From: Molossus alvarezi
Taxonomy: Eukaryota > Chordata > Mammalia > Chiroptera > Molossidae
Reading direction: 5' to 3'
NCBI GenBank assembly: GCA_037176705.1
Contig: CM073898.1
Span: 40,884,988-40,948,987 of the forward strand
Length of the DNA: 64,000 nucleotides
A program made the position numbers and the translations under genes. The notes under the pieces were generated by a model, which saw only the letters and a program-made list of their open reading frames with translations, ran no database searches and was not told the origin of the DNA. Of the stretch, positions 47,276-59,929 are shown piece after piece (the first letter of the stretch is position 1; every line of letters starts with the position of its first letter).

Positions 47276-47490
47276 TTTAAAACTGAGGTATTGCATACAG
47301 TACAGCATACATATCTTTAGTAAAAAGTTTGATGACTTTTTATACTTGTATATATGCACCTATGCAACCACCTCCTAGATTAAGACATAGAACATATCCA
47401 ACATCTTAGAAGGCTGTATCCCTTACCAGTCAATATTCCCACTGTTCTTACTAGAATCACCATAGTTTGTTTCACCTGTTCTTGAATTAC
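47276..47490 (+). mobile_element. L1M-type 3' fragment
   Basis: 'ttgatgactttttatacttgtatatatgcacctatgcaaccacc', 'agaacatatccaacatc' and 'ccagtcaatattccc' match the classic L1M 3' stretch. Confidence 0.55.
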
Positions 47491-48029
47491 AAATTGAACT
47501 TTGTCAGGGAAGGAAAGGGGTTTGATGATACCTAGAAAAATTATGAAGAACAGTTACCTACAGCTATAGAAAGACTGTCCTGAAGCTGTAAAAGCTAGAG
47601 AAGAAGAAATATAAATTGATGATACCAGTAAGGGAAAGGAAAAGCTTTGGCTCCTACCTCAAAAGGGTAGAAAAGAGGAGAATACAAGTGAAAGTTGTCA
47701 ACATTTTCAGAAATGATATTTAGAGATGAAAGAAGAGAAAGAACAGAGATGGCAGTCATGAAAGAAGAAATTCACATTTTGAAATATGGATTTGATTGTT
47801 ACTTCTCCCAAACTATGTCTTTTCAAAGTTGTTTCATTCATTCAGATTCAACAAAGATACAACAAATATTTGACAAATATTTTGCAAACACCATGTGCCA
47901 TACATTGTCCTAGGTACATGTCATGAACATATTTGTCCTTACTGGAAAGAAATATGTTTACAAGGCAAAACAAAAACATTAAAATAACACTAACATGAGT
48001 ATTCGCATATGTATGATTTCATTTGCAGG

Positions 48030-48150
48030 CCACAATAACCTTAGCAGGAAGAGAAAGTGTTAAGTCATTCTACAGATGAGGAAATTAAAAATCAAAGAAA
48101 TAGCATGACTGTCAAATATTGCATCATGAAATGAGACCCAGACCCAAGAT
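48030..48150 (-). mobile_element. MIR SINE fragment, reverse
   Basis: 'aaccttagcaggaagagaaagtg' and 'ttctacagatgaggaaattaaaaatcaaag' resemble reversed MIR (attttacagatgaggaaactgagg). Confidence 0.5.
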
Positions 48151-49771
48151 TTCTGGCTGGGAACTGGGGCCATCTCCACTGAAACCTAAAAGTCTGCAGT
48201 AGATTTGTCTGGGTATGCTTCCCTCACTTTTCTGACAGCTTGGACCTTGATTTAGAAGTCAATGATACCTTCACCAGCTTTATTTTCTGAACTTCTCATC
48301 AGATGTAGTTGGATGATGTGATCTGTTACATTCCCCAAGGACAGAGTGATGTGTGATCATGACAGCTTCATGCAAATTATATCTAAGCAGCTCGGAGTTT
48401 AGAAATCTTAGGTACAAAAGAGTAGAGAGGAGGGGTGATATAAATTTATGAAGAAGATAATCCAGAAACTAAGAATTTACATATTTATTTCACCATTTCT
48501 ATTGCCAGGTTTGACCTGCTTATAATGGAGAAAAGACAGTTCATTTTATCTTTTATCTGATTTGTTGAAATTGATGCTGCTTACTTTTGTCTTGGTTGTA
48601 AATACCATTTTCTCATTTTGAGAATTTGAAACAATATTTCTTTATGGTAGATTTGCCTCCTCTTTGCTTATTGTACCGTGTCTATTTATGAACTCTATGA
48701 ATAGGACATTTTATTTTTGATTCATTAGTCTAGGAATGAACTGGATAGTTCCAGCAGTGCAAAAAGGAAAATTGTTTTGAATCCATCCCATGAAATATGC
48801 CAATTGTTATTACATTATGAAGAAAATATTAGAATTACAGTTATATGCTAAAGAATACGTTCTTGCATCTTCAGGAAGTTCTTGCAGTTCCTCTTTCACA
48901 TATAGTAGTTATTTATCTTCACACTTATTTCTGAAATGTAAATAGGTTGTATGCAATGCTCATTTATAGATAAAGAAAGCAAGATATGAGGAGTGACTTG
49001 TTGATAGCCACACTGACACAGGACGACATTTCCCCCAAAGGCCCAGAGTGAGTAGAAGGAAAAAAAGTGTAGAAGAAAAAAATGTCTTCTGACTAAAAAG
49101 TCTATTCTTTGTGTATTATAATATATATGTATATATATTAGTCTAGAATCACTACATAATCTGGATTTGTTTATAAGTAAAAGAATTTTTCAAAGATAGT
49201 GGGTGGAAATACATTGTCGTAAAGAAGATAGGAATAGATAATACTGCATAAGATAACTTGAATTCAGGTCTTCCCATGGCAGAACCTTCCCATTGTATAT
49301 TCTCCCATACATTCCTCCATCCCACCCTCATGCCATTCCATTACTCCGACACTTGTTTCTATGTTCAGAACACAATGGCTCCTCAGCAAACTTCACCTGT
49401 TTGATTGTATTTATATTCCTGCCATCTTCTGTGTACTCCTTACTAATTTGAGACCTTCATGTTTGGACCTCCATTCCCTTGCCCAGACATTTACTGGGGT
49501 TTTCAACACAAGAGAGGAAATAATTATGCAATGTATCTTTTTTTTTTTTATCCAAATCTTCTAAAAATGTTGAATCATTGAAGAAAGTAATTAATATAAC
49601 CATGTTAGTGATTCTATTCTATTTACAATAAGTTCTACACAGTGGAAAGAGTCTTTGGCATAGAATTAAAGGTAGATATCACTTCATTCAACCCCTTTAG
49701 TTTAAAGATGAGAGAATGAAAGTCCAGATAGGTTAAATGAACTATCCAAAGCCTTAAATTAGTGCGTAGCA
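48151..49771. other. Unique AT-rich DNA with weak MIR traces
   Basis: Reverse MIR-like words lie at about 48955-49022 and 49675-49760. A small (TA)n is near 49121-49138. No gene was recognised. Confidence 0.35.
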
Positions 49772-50270
49772 TTTTTTATTGAGATTAATTGTCAGATAAC
49801 ATTGTGTAAGTTTAAGGTTTACATCTTAATTTAATAGATTTATGTATCCTAATATGATTACCACTGTAACTTTAGCTAGCATCTCCATTACAGCACATAA
49901 CTATTATTTCTTTTTTGTAGTGATAACATTTAAGAACTAGTCTCTTAGCAACTTTAAAATATATAATACAGTGTTATTAACTATAATCACAAGGCTGTGC
50001 ATTAGATCCCCAGAACTTAGCCATCTTCTCACTGCAAGTTTTCACCCTTTGACCAGCGTCTCTTGGATTACTCCAAACCCCAGCCCCTGACAACTGCCAT
50101 TCTACTCCTTGTCCCTACAAGATCAGTTTTTTAGAGTCCACATATAAGTGATATCCTACAGTATTTGTCTTTCTCTGTCTGACTGATCTCACTTAGCAAT
50201 GCCATCAAGGTCTATTTATGTTGTAGCAAATGGCAGAATTTTCTTCATCCTCATTAAAGACATCAATTAG
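49772..50270 (-). mobile_element. L1MA/L1MB-type L1 3' end, reverse
   Basis: About 500 bp of L1 3' sequence in reverse: 'tttttattgagattaattgtc' at its 3' end (left), 'ttaactataatcacaaggctgtgcattag', 'gccatcttctcactgcaag..tcaccctttgac', 'ccccagcccctgacaactgccattctac' and 'actgatctcacttagcaatg' (right). 5'-truncated and without ORF sequence. Confidence 0.8.
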
Positions 50271-51059
50271 TACTACAAAAAAAATCAATAATTTTTTTCT
50301 TGATTTCTACTGGTTTAGTGTGTTGTTTTTTGTTCGACTAAGCTAAATCTTTGATATGTCATGATTATTTTTTCTTAAGCTAAGTTTCATTTTTGAGGGG
50401 GAAAAAAGTTCCTAAATATATACACTCAGTGCTATTAAATTCAGAGTGTTACAGTATGGCAATGATGATACCTAGATTATATGTTAAATTTCCTGATGCA
50501 TATCCCTAGGCCCACCTATACATCTTAAAATTATGGGTTTGATGGAACTTGACATATGATTCTCAATGTACAAGAGTTGAGTTTATAATCACTAGTGGAG
50601 AAAAAAAGGCAAGACATTGCCTACTGAAATTGCCATTAATTTTCTGCAGAAAGGGCAGTATATGTAAAGACTGAATGTCGTTGAGAAAAGAAATAGTGCA
50701 TTATCCATGTTGGCAACTTGCATCAATTATTGGAAATGTTAACCCAACCCTTTCTCCCAAGTAAGTATAAAGCATACAGATAGTGGACTATCAAAGTGGT
50801 GTTTTAGAATATACTTACCAATAGTGGGTCAATGGTTAAGGACTGTGGTCTGTAAGGAATGGTAAAGAAATCTCATGGCCTAGAATAGGACAGAAAATAT
50901 TAGGAATAGAAATGAAAAGCATTGCCTCAACATTTTCCCTACACTGAGCAAACTTCACTCAATATTATCTGAACAAGATTATACTTTATAATCATCTTAT
51001 AGTCTTAAATACCTCATAATACAATTTTTGACCCATGTATGATGAGGTATATTTTAAGA
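50271..51059. other. Unique AT-rich DNA
   Basis: Nothing was recognised in this stretch. Confidence 0.35.
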
Positions 51060-52004
51060 GTCCTATATATCCAAATAATTTTAGAGTATAAAATATTACA
51101 AATTTAAAGTTTCCAGATTGTATCAAAATACCTGCAAACACATAAATTTATTCCTAGCATCACTCAAGCTCCATTGAAATGATAGCAAAATATAAAAATA
51201 AAAAGACTCAAGGTATCATACTAGAAAATCTGATAGAAAATATACAAATATACTGTCATGAGATCTGATGAACATCTGGAAGATATAATGCAGAAGGAAT
51301 CTAATTGACAGCAAAACCCCACAGTGCTGAGGAACTGGAGGTACATAGAATAAAAAGTTGATTTTCCCACTGAAGTCGACTCCAAACCATAAAAGAATAT
51401 CTCCTTTATTTAAAAAAAAAGTTGCTATGAGTAAGAAGCAATCAGGATTTATAAACAAAACAAAACCAAAAAACAATGAGGGGCTGAATGTTTCACTATA
51501 TATGCTAAAGAAAAAGTGAGCAATCTGGAATAGCAACCTAGATATTCCCCAAATGTAAGACAAAAAGATCAAAATAAACTGATGAGCGAAAGGTATGAGA
51601 AATAGTTACCAAAAATAAGTTTTAGAAGCAGATAAATGAAAAAGTAAAGAAATAGTCAAGGAAATGATAGAAGCAAATTTTGCGAAACTTAAAAATGACC
51701 ATTTGTCAACTAGAGAAGAGCCTGGTGAATGCTTTAGAACAATTAAGGTGAACGCATTAAAACTCTATCAACACCAGTAGTAAAAAAAACAAAAACAAAA
51801 ACTTCAGTAGAATAAAAATGAGGTTACGTGCAAAGAATAAAAATGTAGTCTTTCATGTGTCTTCTCAGTTACATGTGAAAAGTAATAGATCACTGCCCAA
51901 AACCCTGATGTGAAATTGTAAGACTCAAATTTCTATATAAAAAAAAAAAAAAACTACCATTCAAATATAAGGGCAAAGAATACATTTTAAGGAATAAAAA
52001 GCCT

Positions 52005-52028
52005 CAGAGGGTGCCCATGCACCCTCTG
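52005..52028. repeat. Perfect 10-bp inverted repeat
   Basis: cagagggtgc, then a 4-base loop (ccat), then gcaccctctg. It lies inside the old L1M/HAL1M body. Confidence 0.85.
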
Positions 52029-52399
52029 CAATTCTCAAAAATATTTTCCAGCTAAGTGAAAATTGAATTTTAGGAAGTTGAAATCTAAGATATAAAAACT
52101 TGTGATGAACAAAGTCATTATAAAATGCATAGTAAACTGACTATTGATAATACAGCAATTAATATAATTTATTAGACAAAGATTCCTAGAATAGATGAGG
52201 TATAATATTAAGAAGAAAATCCACTGGAAGAAAAGTCAATCTGATTTCAACAAAAGCGTTTGATGATGGGAAATGTGAGAGGAAAACATTAAATTGCAAT
52301 AAAGGTCTCATCTGGCTGAAAGGAAAGGCTACTACTGCTGATTACTTTCTGAACCTTTATGAAAATATGTTTTTTTGTTGGTTAAAATTTTGATTGCAA

Positions 52400-52730
52400 T
52401 CATTGTATCAGTCGAGAGAGGCTTATAGTAATAAGCAAGCCCAAAGTTCAGTGCTTTAAGCATAACAGCCACTCGGGAACCCAGGCTAAAAAAGGCTGCA
52501 TCATCCAGAAAGCCATCCTCAGGATGAGATGTCAAGGTTCATTCTGCAAATGACGAGAGTGCAGAGGGGAAAGGACAGAGAGAGCATGGAAAATCATGTA
52601 CTGACTCCCAAATGCTACAGCATATAAGTCACATACTCATGCCTATTTTCAAAAGGACATGGAAGTATAATCCTATGTATAGGAAGGAAATGCCAGTGAC
52701 TACTACTAACGTCTACCATAATAGTAAACT
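52400..52730. mobile_element. Old interspersed repeat, family unresolved
   Basis: 'atcagtcgagagaggcttatagtaataagc', 'gttcagtgctttaagcataac' and 'atggaagtataatcctatgtatagg' look like a worn copy of the repeat at 45350-45615, inserted in the older LINE. The assignment is tentative. Confidence 0.35.
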
Positions 52731-53450
52731 AGAAGTTAAAGGTAGAACCTCCAAAACGCTTTAAGTAACACACGAATGAAAAAAGTTATTAGTCTAGTAG
52801 AAATCTGTAAAGAAAAAGGGAAACAACAACAATAACGAAAATACATGGTACGTTGTCAGATATAACACCAAACATATCAACGATCATACTCATGTAGAGA
52901 TATGCCCCCAAGAAAAGACAAAAATCCTCAGATTGGTTACCAAATAGTTAAAGTCAGTGGAAGTTTTCATGAGAGGACCAGATAAAATGACACCAAAATT
53001 GAATAAAGTGATGAGAAAAATAACAGACGTGTGCTAAAATAGAAAGCAGAGGAGGGAAAAAGGAAGGGGAGGAGGAGAAAGGAAGGAAGCGGGAGTGGTA
53101 ATATTTGACATCAGACAAATTTGAATTCATGGCAAAAAAAAGTGAAGGGAAGGAAGAGGATTCACATTGATAAGAGGTAAAAATGCACCAAGACTCTATA
53201 AAAGTTATGGTTTTTAATATACCATACAGCAAATAATCAAAACATATGAGGCAAAACAAGTAGAATTTGGCATAAAATTGCACAGAAGGAGACAGACAGC
53301 TCAAGGACACACAAATAGTAATAATATAGAGGAGTCGGGGAACATAATCAACATGCCTGATGTGTGTGTATCTGAGTGGATGTGTGTAATATATTAATAC
53401 TCAGGAAGATGTATAGACTTAACTAGTTTTCTTTTAGGAAGGACAAAATA

Positions 53451-54409
53451 ATGAAAAAGGAAAAATAAGACACAATATTAGAGAAATTTCTATAACTTTC
53501 CATATCCAAGAAAATGGAAGCTAGAACTATTATTAAAATTAGCACTATACTTTTATGACTTGATATGTCTTAACATCAGCTTTGTCAATCAAAAAGATTG
53601 ACAGGAGACTGACATGCCAGCTCCATATATTTGCATATTCTCATTGGATTTTTTTTAACTTTGAATATTTGGGGAAAACTCTAGTTTATTCAGTATAAGG
53701 TTTTAAAAAATTGTTAATGTATTACTCTTATTGAGGGAACTCAATTAACAAGTCCATTAGCTTTTACATGTAGATATCTTTTCATTATCTTACTAGTTGA
53801 TTCATTTATTATATTCAGAAAACATAGAATTCCAGGTAATTATCAGCATCACATTATTTTCTAAATTGTAACTTTGGTTTTAAAATCTAAGTTCATTGCT
53901 CAAGCTTTGTGAAAATGAACTGACAAGACCAAAAATATAAATGCCTACAGAACTAGACAGGTGAGTGATCCAGGTCGGCTGTAAGACAACAGTGGTAAGG
54001 ACTGGAAACGTGCTGACTCATCCTAAAGAAGGGCGACCACTTCTCAGCTCCCGCCAGCACCATATAGGAATTATCACCATGTGTAAGTTCAGGTCTATGT
54101 GGCCACATTTTCTAATATACCAAGAGAAGCTGTTAGCTCAAGTTTGTATGTAAAATTGATGTGGTAAATATGTCAATACAAATTTTCAATGCCGTGCAAG
54201 AAAAAAGGTTTAGGGTCTAGACTGAGCCTAGAAGCTGCCAGTTTGAAACCTCGAAGTTCTGGATATTTGGATAGACATGTTTATCTCCAGGCAATAACAG
54301 GCATGAGTTTACAATTAGCACAGAGAATGTGGGATAGAAGGGCCACAGCAAAAACCTTTTCAATGGTTAACTTGTCTGACTCATACGTTATTCCTACTCA
54401 TTCTCTACA
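53451..54409. other. Unique AT-rich DNA
   Basis: No gene was recognised. Small open frames (53965-54153, 54189-54428) have no domain or context. Confidence 0.35.
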
Positions 54410-54960
54410 GCTGACAGTGGTATTTTGAAAACTCAGACTTCATCAGGTCATGCCTATTTATAACTTTCCAGTGGCTTGTTACTACTGGGACAAGACCAAC
54501 ACACTTAATGAAACCCATGATCTTTACGGTCTGCACTCTGCCTGCTGCCCGGGCCTCACCTCTGATCTCTACCCGTCTAGTTCAGTGGCTCCGTCCAGCT
54601 TACCAGATCACTTTTCACATAATATTATACCTACAAGCTTCTTCTAATCACCTCCCCATCCGTCTAATAACCCCCCAGTGAATACTCATTTGCCTTTCAG
54701 ATCATAGCTTAAACATCACTTCCTTACAAAATTCTTCCTTAATATTCTCATATTCGTCTCCCATTATATGCTCTCACACATCTGTGTACTTTTTAATTCC
54801 TAAACACTTATTAAAATTTAAATGTAATACTTTCTTCCATTAGCCTGTAAGCTTTGGGAGATTAGGAATGTATCTGTTCTGTTCAACATTATCAAGCCAG
54901 TGCCTGGACAGTGCCTGGTAAATAGTGAGCCTGTACAAAATAATTGATGAATAGAAGAGC
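54410..54960 (+). mobile_element. L2 LINE 3' part
   Basis: A long forward L2 tail: 'cttccagtggcttgtt', 'ctgcactctgcctgctgcccgggcctcacc', 'cagatcatagcttaaacatcacttccttac', 'tagcctgtaagctttgggagattagg' and 'agtgcctggtaaatagtgagcc'. No intact frame. Confidence 0.8.
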
Positions 54961-57141
54961 AATTGAGCTGTGATGGGAATGATATGGTTTTCATTAGCTT
55001 TTCTAGAACAAGTATGCTTTGGGGCCTTTTATTGTAATTAAAGAGAAACAAGAATATTTAGAAGACAAAATGTTATTTGGATACAAGAACAGACATCCTT
55101 TGGGTGAATTTCTTACTTTTGGGAAGATTTTACTAGATGTTATAAGTAAAGGTTATAAACAAGGACAAATCTTCTAGAGAGATGAATTTGTATTCATGTG
55201 GAAATAAAATTAAGATGGTGAGTATCATGTTTTCACTGTTAATAATAGATATATCATTCAACATATCACAATAGGTTTTAAAAAGAAGTGACCATCCTGC
55301 GGCATGCATGGTCTTATTCGTGCAGGATGGTATGCATTTATTTTGCACTAAACCTGCTTCCAGGATGCCCTCATGGACCACGAAGCAGTAAACATTTCAG
55401 CTTGGATAAGCACTTCCACTCTTACTCTTTCATTCCTTTATCCTTTCCCATGTTTGAGTCTGACACTTTATTCACTTCCTCATTTGAACACCGACATCTA
55501 TCAAGTTGGGGAATTTTATTCTTTCCCTTCTTTGAGGCTTTTCATAGGAAGAATCACACTGACAGACACATCTCAGAGGCTAAAAACATGGACTCTTTAT
55601 GTTGTGGTTGGAGTAAAAAGCAGGCACTTCATTGATTTCAGCCACAATTTTCCAATGAGAAGGATATTCTTGATACTTTAGAAATGATGCTTTCAAAAAA
55701 CTGATTCTCTAGTTTTCACCAACTTGCTACTCCTTCATAAAAGCACAGTTTAAAAATCTTTGCTATTGTGTTACATATTATGAACACTGGTATTTCAACC
55801 ATTAAAACATCTTTTGTGATCTTGTTTGTACTTAGTAGCTTCAACACTAAGGGCCCTCATAATTTAGAAAAATCAGATCATCATGTACTTTATTTTGTTA
55901 AATAGATTGAAAGCTTTCAAGTTGAATCCTTAGGAAGTTATCCTCCCTCTCAGTAGAAGTCTTCATAAGAAGAGGTGAGAAGAAGGTAGGAAAAATGTCA
56001 GCTCTATTGATGATCTTTTAATTGGTATCTGTAGGTTTCAGGTCAACTTTTGATGATAGCCCCTTATAACTGAAGTAAACGTATAGGCACAGTCTATTCA
56101 TATGCATTGAGAAAGAATTTACTAAGCTCTATCGTTTTTAAAAGATAATTGTGAAGAAAGATTGTTTTTAGAATTTTCTCTGGTTCTTTGAAAATTCCTT
56201 TTCTCTTGTAAAAGATATGTTTGGAAGAATACGTAATGTGTAGGTGCTATACATTAATACGTAAATAATCAATATATTTCAGGATACACTCCTGCACCAG
56301 CTTTAGATTGTTTTTCCAGCAAAAGGGAGGATGTGCATGATCACCCTCTGCTTTCTCAGAGCATAGTCTATGACATGTTGAGTCACCTGGGTAGGATAAG
56401 GCTATGGTTAGTAATCATGCCACAAAACAGGAGACTCTAGAACAATTAAACTCATGGTCTTGATCTCAATTTCACATTGATTCTCGAACTAAAAGGTTGA
56501 CCACTAGTAGAATGGACTATCAGTTTGCCTCTAACCAATTAAAACAGTGAATTTAGCTCTGAATCGTGCAAGGTCATTTCAATCTTTGCAAAATTGCCAC
56601 AACTTTCCAGTATGGAAACTGTTATCAGCTTCTTTCCAACACACCAAAGGAGTGGTCTCAACACTACCTGGCATTACTGAGGGAGAGAGGACATTATTTT
56701 GACAGCAGAACGCCATCTGACATCTCTCCCTCTAGTTCACTGTTCTCAGCCTTACTATCTCCTTCCAGTTTATCAGGTATTTTCTCATTTCCACATATAT
56801 TAACCTAGAAGCCAAGTTCCCGATCCATTTTACAAACAGACCAATAAAAAATGGAGCTCTTTTATCTCCGACTCCATGCAATTGTGCTTTCACATGGAGA
56901 AGTTGAGGCACCATGAATCTACTTTCACTGACACTGCCTGCATCAGTGGGGCAGATGTCAGGCCTGCTGAGAACCCAGGGAGTTCTCAGGCACTCAGACA
57001 TGGACATGCACCCAGGCTCCTGCCCTCCACCCCATGTAAGCAGGCTTATAGTCCCACCTGCCTGAGGTCACATTAGCCCCTTACTTCTCTTGGACAATCA
57101 TCACTTTATTATAAATTAATATAGCCAGAGCGGCTAAGGTA
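54961..57141. other. Unique DNA, no gene recognised
   Basis: Overlapping short frames at 55288-55681 and 56566-57076 show no domain. No confident dispersed repeat was recognised. Confidence 0.35.
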
Positions 57142-57155
57142 AAAACCCACATAAC

Positions 57156-58546
57156 TGAACAGGCAGATAGACCAATGGAACAAAATAGAGAACCCAGAAA
57201 TGGACCCAAGACAATATGGTCAATTAATATTTGACAAATATGGCAAGAGCATACAGTGGCATTAAGACAGTCTCTTCAATAAATGGTGTTGGGAAAATTG
57301 GACAGCTACATGCAAAAAAATGAAGCTAGAACACCAACTTACACCATACACAAGAATAAACTCAAAATGGATAAAAGACTTAAATGTAACTCGTGAATCC
57401 ATAAAAATTCTAGAAGAAAATGTAGGCAACAAAATGTCAGACATCATACGCAGCAGAATTTTCACTGATACAATACCTAAGGCAAGAGAAACAAAGGAAA
57501 AAATGAACACATGGGACTACATCAAACTAAAAAGCTTATGCACAGCAAAAGAAACAACCATCAAAATGGAAAGGGATCCCACTATATGGGAGACCATAAT
57601 CGCCAATGATGCATCAGATAAGGGGTTAATTTCCAATATATAGAGAGTGATCATACAACTCCACAAAAGGAAGACAAAGAACCCAATTAAAAAATGTGCA
57701 GAGGAACTAAATAGACACCTCTCCAAACAGGACATACAAATGGCTAAGAGACATATGAAGAAATGCTCATCATCACTAATCATCAGAGAGATGCAAATTA
57801 AAACAACTCTGAGGTATCACTTCACACCTGACAGAATGGCCGCCATCAACAAATCATCAAACAAGTGTTGATGAGGGTGTGGAGAAAAGGGGACTCTAGT
57901 ACACTGCTGGTGGAATGTAGACTGGTACAGCCACTGTGGAAAACACCATGGTGTTACCTCAAAAAGTTAAAAATTGAACTTCCATTTTACCCAGTGATCC
58001 CACTTCTAGGAATATACCCTAAGAAACATGAAACACCAATCAAAAAGAATATATGTAACCCTATGTTCATAGCAGCACTATTTACAACAGCTAAGATCTG
58101 GAAACAACCCAAGCGTCCATCAGTAGATGAGTGGATTAAAAAGCTGTGTGGTACATGTACACAATGGAATACTATGCAACTGTAAGAAAAAAAGATCTAT
58201 CCTTTGAGATGGCATGGAAGGACCTCGAGAGTATTATGCTAAGCGAAACAAGCCAAGCAGAGAAAGACAAATATCACATGATCTCACTTATTTTGGAATA
58301 TAATGAACTAAAAAAACTGCTGAACAAAATTAACCCAGAGACATGGAGGTGGGGTACAGGCTGACAAGCCTCAGAGGAGTGCGGGGGTTGTGGGGGAAGA
58401 GATAAACCACAGAACTTACATGCATGTATGCATGACCAATGAACGGAGACAACAAAGCTGGGGATGGGGCAGGTGGGGGGGGGAGGAGGATGTCAATGGG
58501 GGGAAAATGAGAAACATCTGTAACAAAAACAAATTCGTAATAAAAA
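57156..58546 (+). mobile_element. 5'-truncated L1 with TSD
   Basis: An L1 insertion holding the end of ORF2 and the whole 3' UTR. TSDs of about 14 bp flank it at 57142-57155 (aaaacccacataac) and 58547-58561 (aaaaccccacataac). The 3' UTR contains a G-rich tract (58460-58488), a standard feature of L1 3' UTRs, and ends with an A-rich tail. It belongs to the same family as the stub at 17903-18047 and the tail of the HAL1 at 61711. Confidence 0.93.
57157..58370 (+). pseudogene. L1 ORF2 C-terminal fragment, broken
   Basis: Encodes the C-terminal part of L1 ORF2p, downstream of the reverse-transcriptase catalytic core, including the cysteine-rich end region. Recognisable blocks: '[16 protein letters not shown]' (57346), '[17 protein letters not shown]' (57513), '[20 protein letters not shown]' (57752), 'PLLGIYPKKHETP' (58004), 'MFIAALFTTAKIWKQPK' (58060) and 'YTMEYYATV' (58158). 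The frame is stopped at 57641 and shifts near 57870 and 58145. The endonuclease and RT domains are absent because of 5' truncation, so it cannot move on its own. Confidence 0.93.
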
Positions 58547-58831
58547 AAAACCCCACATAACCAATGTTCTTATTTTGTTTTTACTCTTAGCACTTTTTAT
58601 TGTAGATTAGGTTCAGAAACTGATTTTACTTTAGATTACTTATTTCTAAAATATCATGACATCTTTTTGACAGTTTTATTTTCCTACCTTTCAGAAAGAG
58701 GAATCAAATGTTTCTACTAATTTCTTCTAAACTGGGACCAAAGGCCTCTGTGATGAATATCTGATACCTCTTTTTACATTAAACTACTGGTCCAATTTAT
58801 TTCACAGCGATCACACAGGCCTACATACATA

Positions 58832-58959
58832 CAGGAAGAGGCAAAAGTAGGCTTACAGTTGTTCATATGAGAAATAATATAATGATTAGTAAATAATAAT
58901 ACAAGAATAAACTCTGCGTTTCACTTACTCACAACTGGAAGCCTCCTTTGCCCACCCCG
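58832..58959 (-). mobile_element. Mariner-like MITE, copy 2
   Basis: 128 bp with TA on both sides (58830-58831, 58960-58961). Left end 'caggaagaggcaaaagtagg', right end 'gcctcctttgcccaccccg', inverted relative to each other. The interior 'acaagaataaactctgcgt' is the reverse complement of the copy-1 interior (19559-19683). Its length matches copy 1 within a few bases. Confidence 0.85.
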
Positions 58960-58961
58960 TA

Positions 58962-59929
58962 CTCGACTTTATTTTATTGAAAGAAGATTTCGAACCAGGC
59001 TTCTAGATGTCGTCTCCATTGTTAAAAAGCACAACTGATTGCCACTTACCCTCATTTTGATGCTTATTTGGAACTAGAGTGCATTAAATTTCATTTGCAG
59101 TTAATTCTATTGGACACTATGCTTCGAAGGCTAATTATTGATTTCTGCATGATTAAGATAGTATTCAGAGACAACAATACAGAAAAGTGTATTTAATGGG
59201 CAGACCACACCTTGTAGTAGCTAATAAATATCACCAGTCACAAAGGAAAATGGGTCAAAGAGTAGAAATATCAGTAATCCTAATACCTATTCCTGGGAAA
59301 GCAGTCTTAGGCTCAGGGCACACAGATGACAAATCAGTCATGCCACCTTTTTATTCAAAGGCCACCACACTTGATAAGTTGACAGTCTATAAAGTTTACC
59401 TGCAGTTTCAGAATCAACCATGCTTATATTGATATAGGTCTGAATATGTGCCGCATATTTCTACCTAGGAATCTCTTATTCTCACCTTCTATCTGAAAAG
59501 CCAAGTTTCAGAAGTAGTCGCCATCCATCCCCTTTTTATAAAGGAGTATTTCATTATGATTAAAATTTATTGTACCATTTAGAGAAAAAAGTTTCCAAAA
59601 CACAGAAAGTGGAACAAACTTGGGATTCCTACCTTTGAGTTCATACAATTAGTCCAGAAATTAGATCTTAAATGGCACAGGCAATTTTCATAGTTTAAAG
59701 AGAGAAAACGATAAATCTGGTTTATCATGTTCTTAAAATCTTTCGGAAACATGTGAGGAAATGTGAAGACCACTGTGAATTGAACAATAATCATAAAATT
59801 AGGAACAAAAGAATCAGACAGAACAAAGCCTTTTTTTTCTTTTTTTTCTCCCTTCTTTTTTAGGATTCTAAATCACATACAAAACATTTGTTCTGCTCCA
59901 GCTCTTTGTGAACTAATTGGCTCTCCTGG
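58962..59929. other. Unique AT-rich DNA
   Basis: No gene or dispersed repeat was recognised. A T-rich tract is at about 59831-59849. Confidence 0.35.

Larger units (their letters stand above)
51060..53450 (+). mobile_element. Ancient L1M/HAL1M body, decayed
   Basis: Patches of old LINE text in order: ORF1-end type words at 51920-52030 ('aactaccattcaaatataagggcaaagaatac', 'gcctcagagggtgcccatgcaccctctgc'), and ORF2 5' (endonuclease) type words at 52850-53300 ('acaccaaacatatcaacgatcat', 'gacaaaaatcctcagattgg', 'agtggtaatatttgacatcagacaaattt'). No open frame of use remains. The limits are approximate, and another repeat (52400-52730) interrupts it. Confidence 0.55.

Noticed and set aside
51216..51572. 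118-codon minus frame resembling a membrane protein
   Set aside because: AT-rich, low-complexity F/L/I content opposite A-rich old LINE sequence; no domain or promoter context.
57262..57783. Minus-strand frames opposite the L1
   Set aside because: Antisense shadows of ORF2; hydrophobic only because the sense strand is A-rich.
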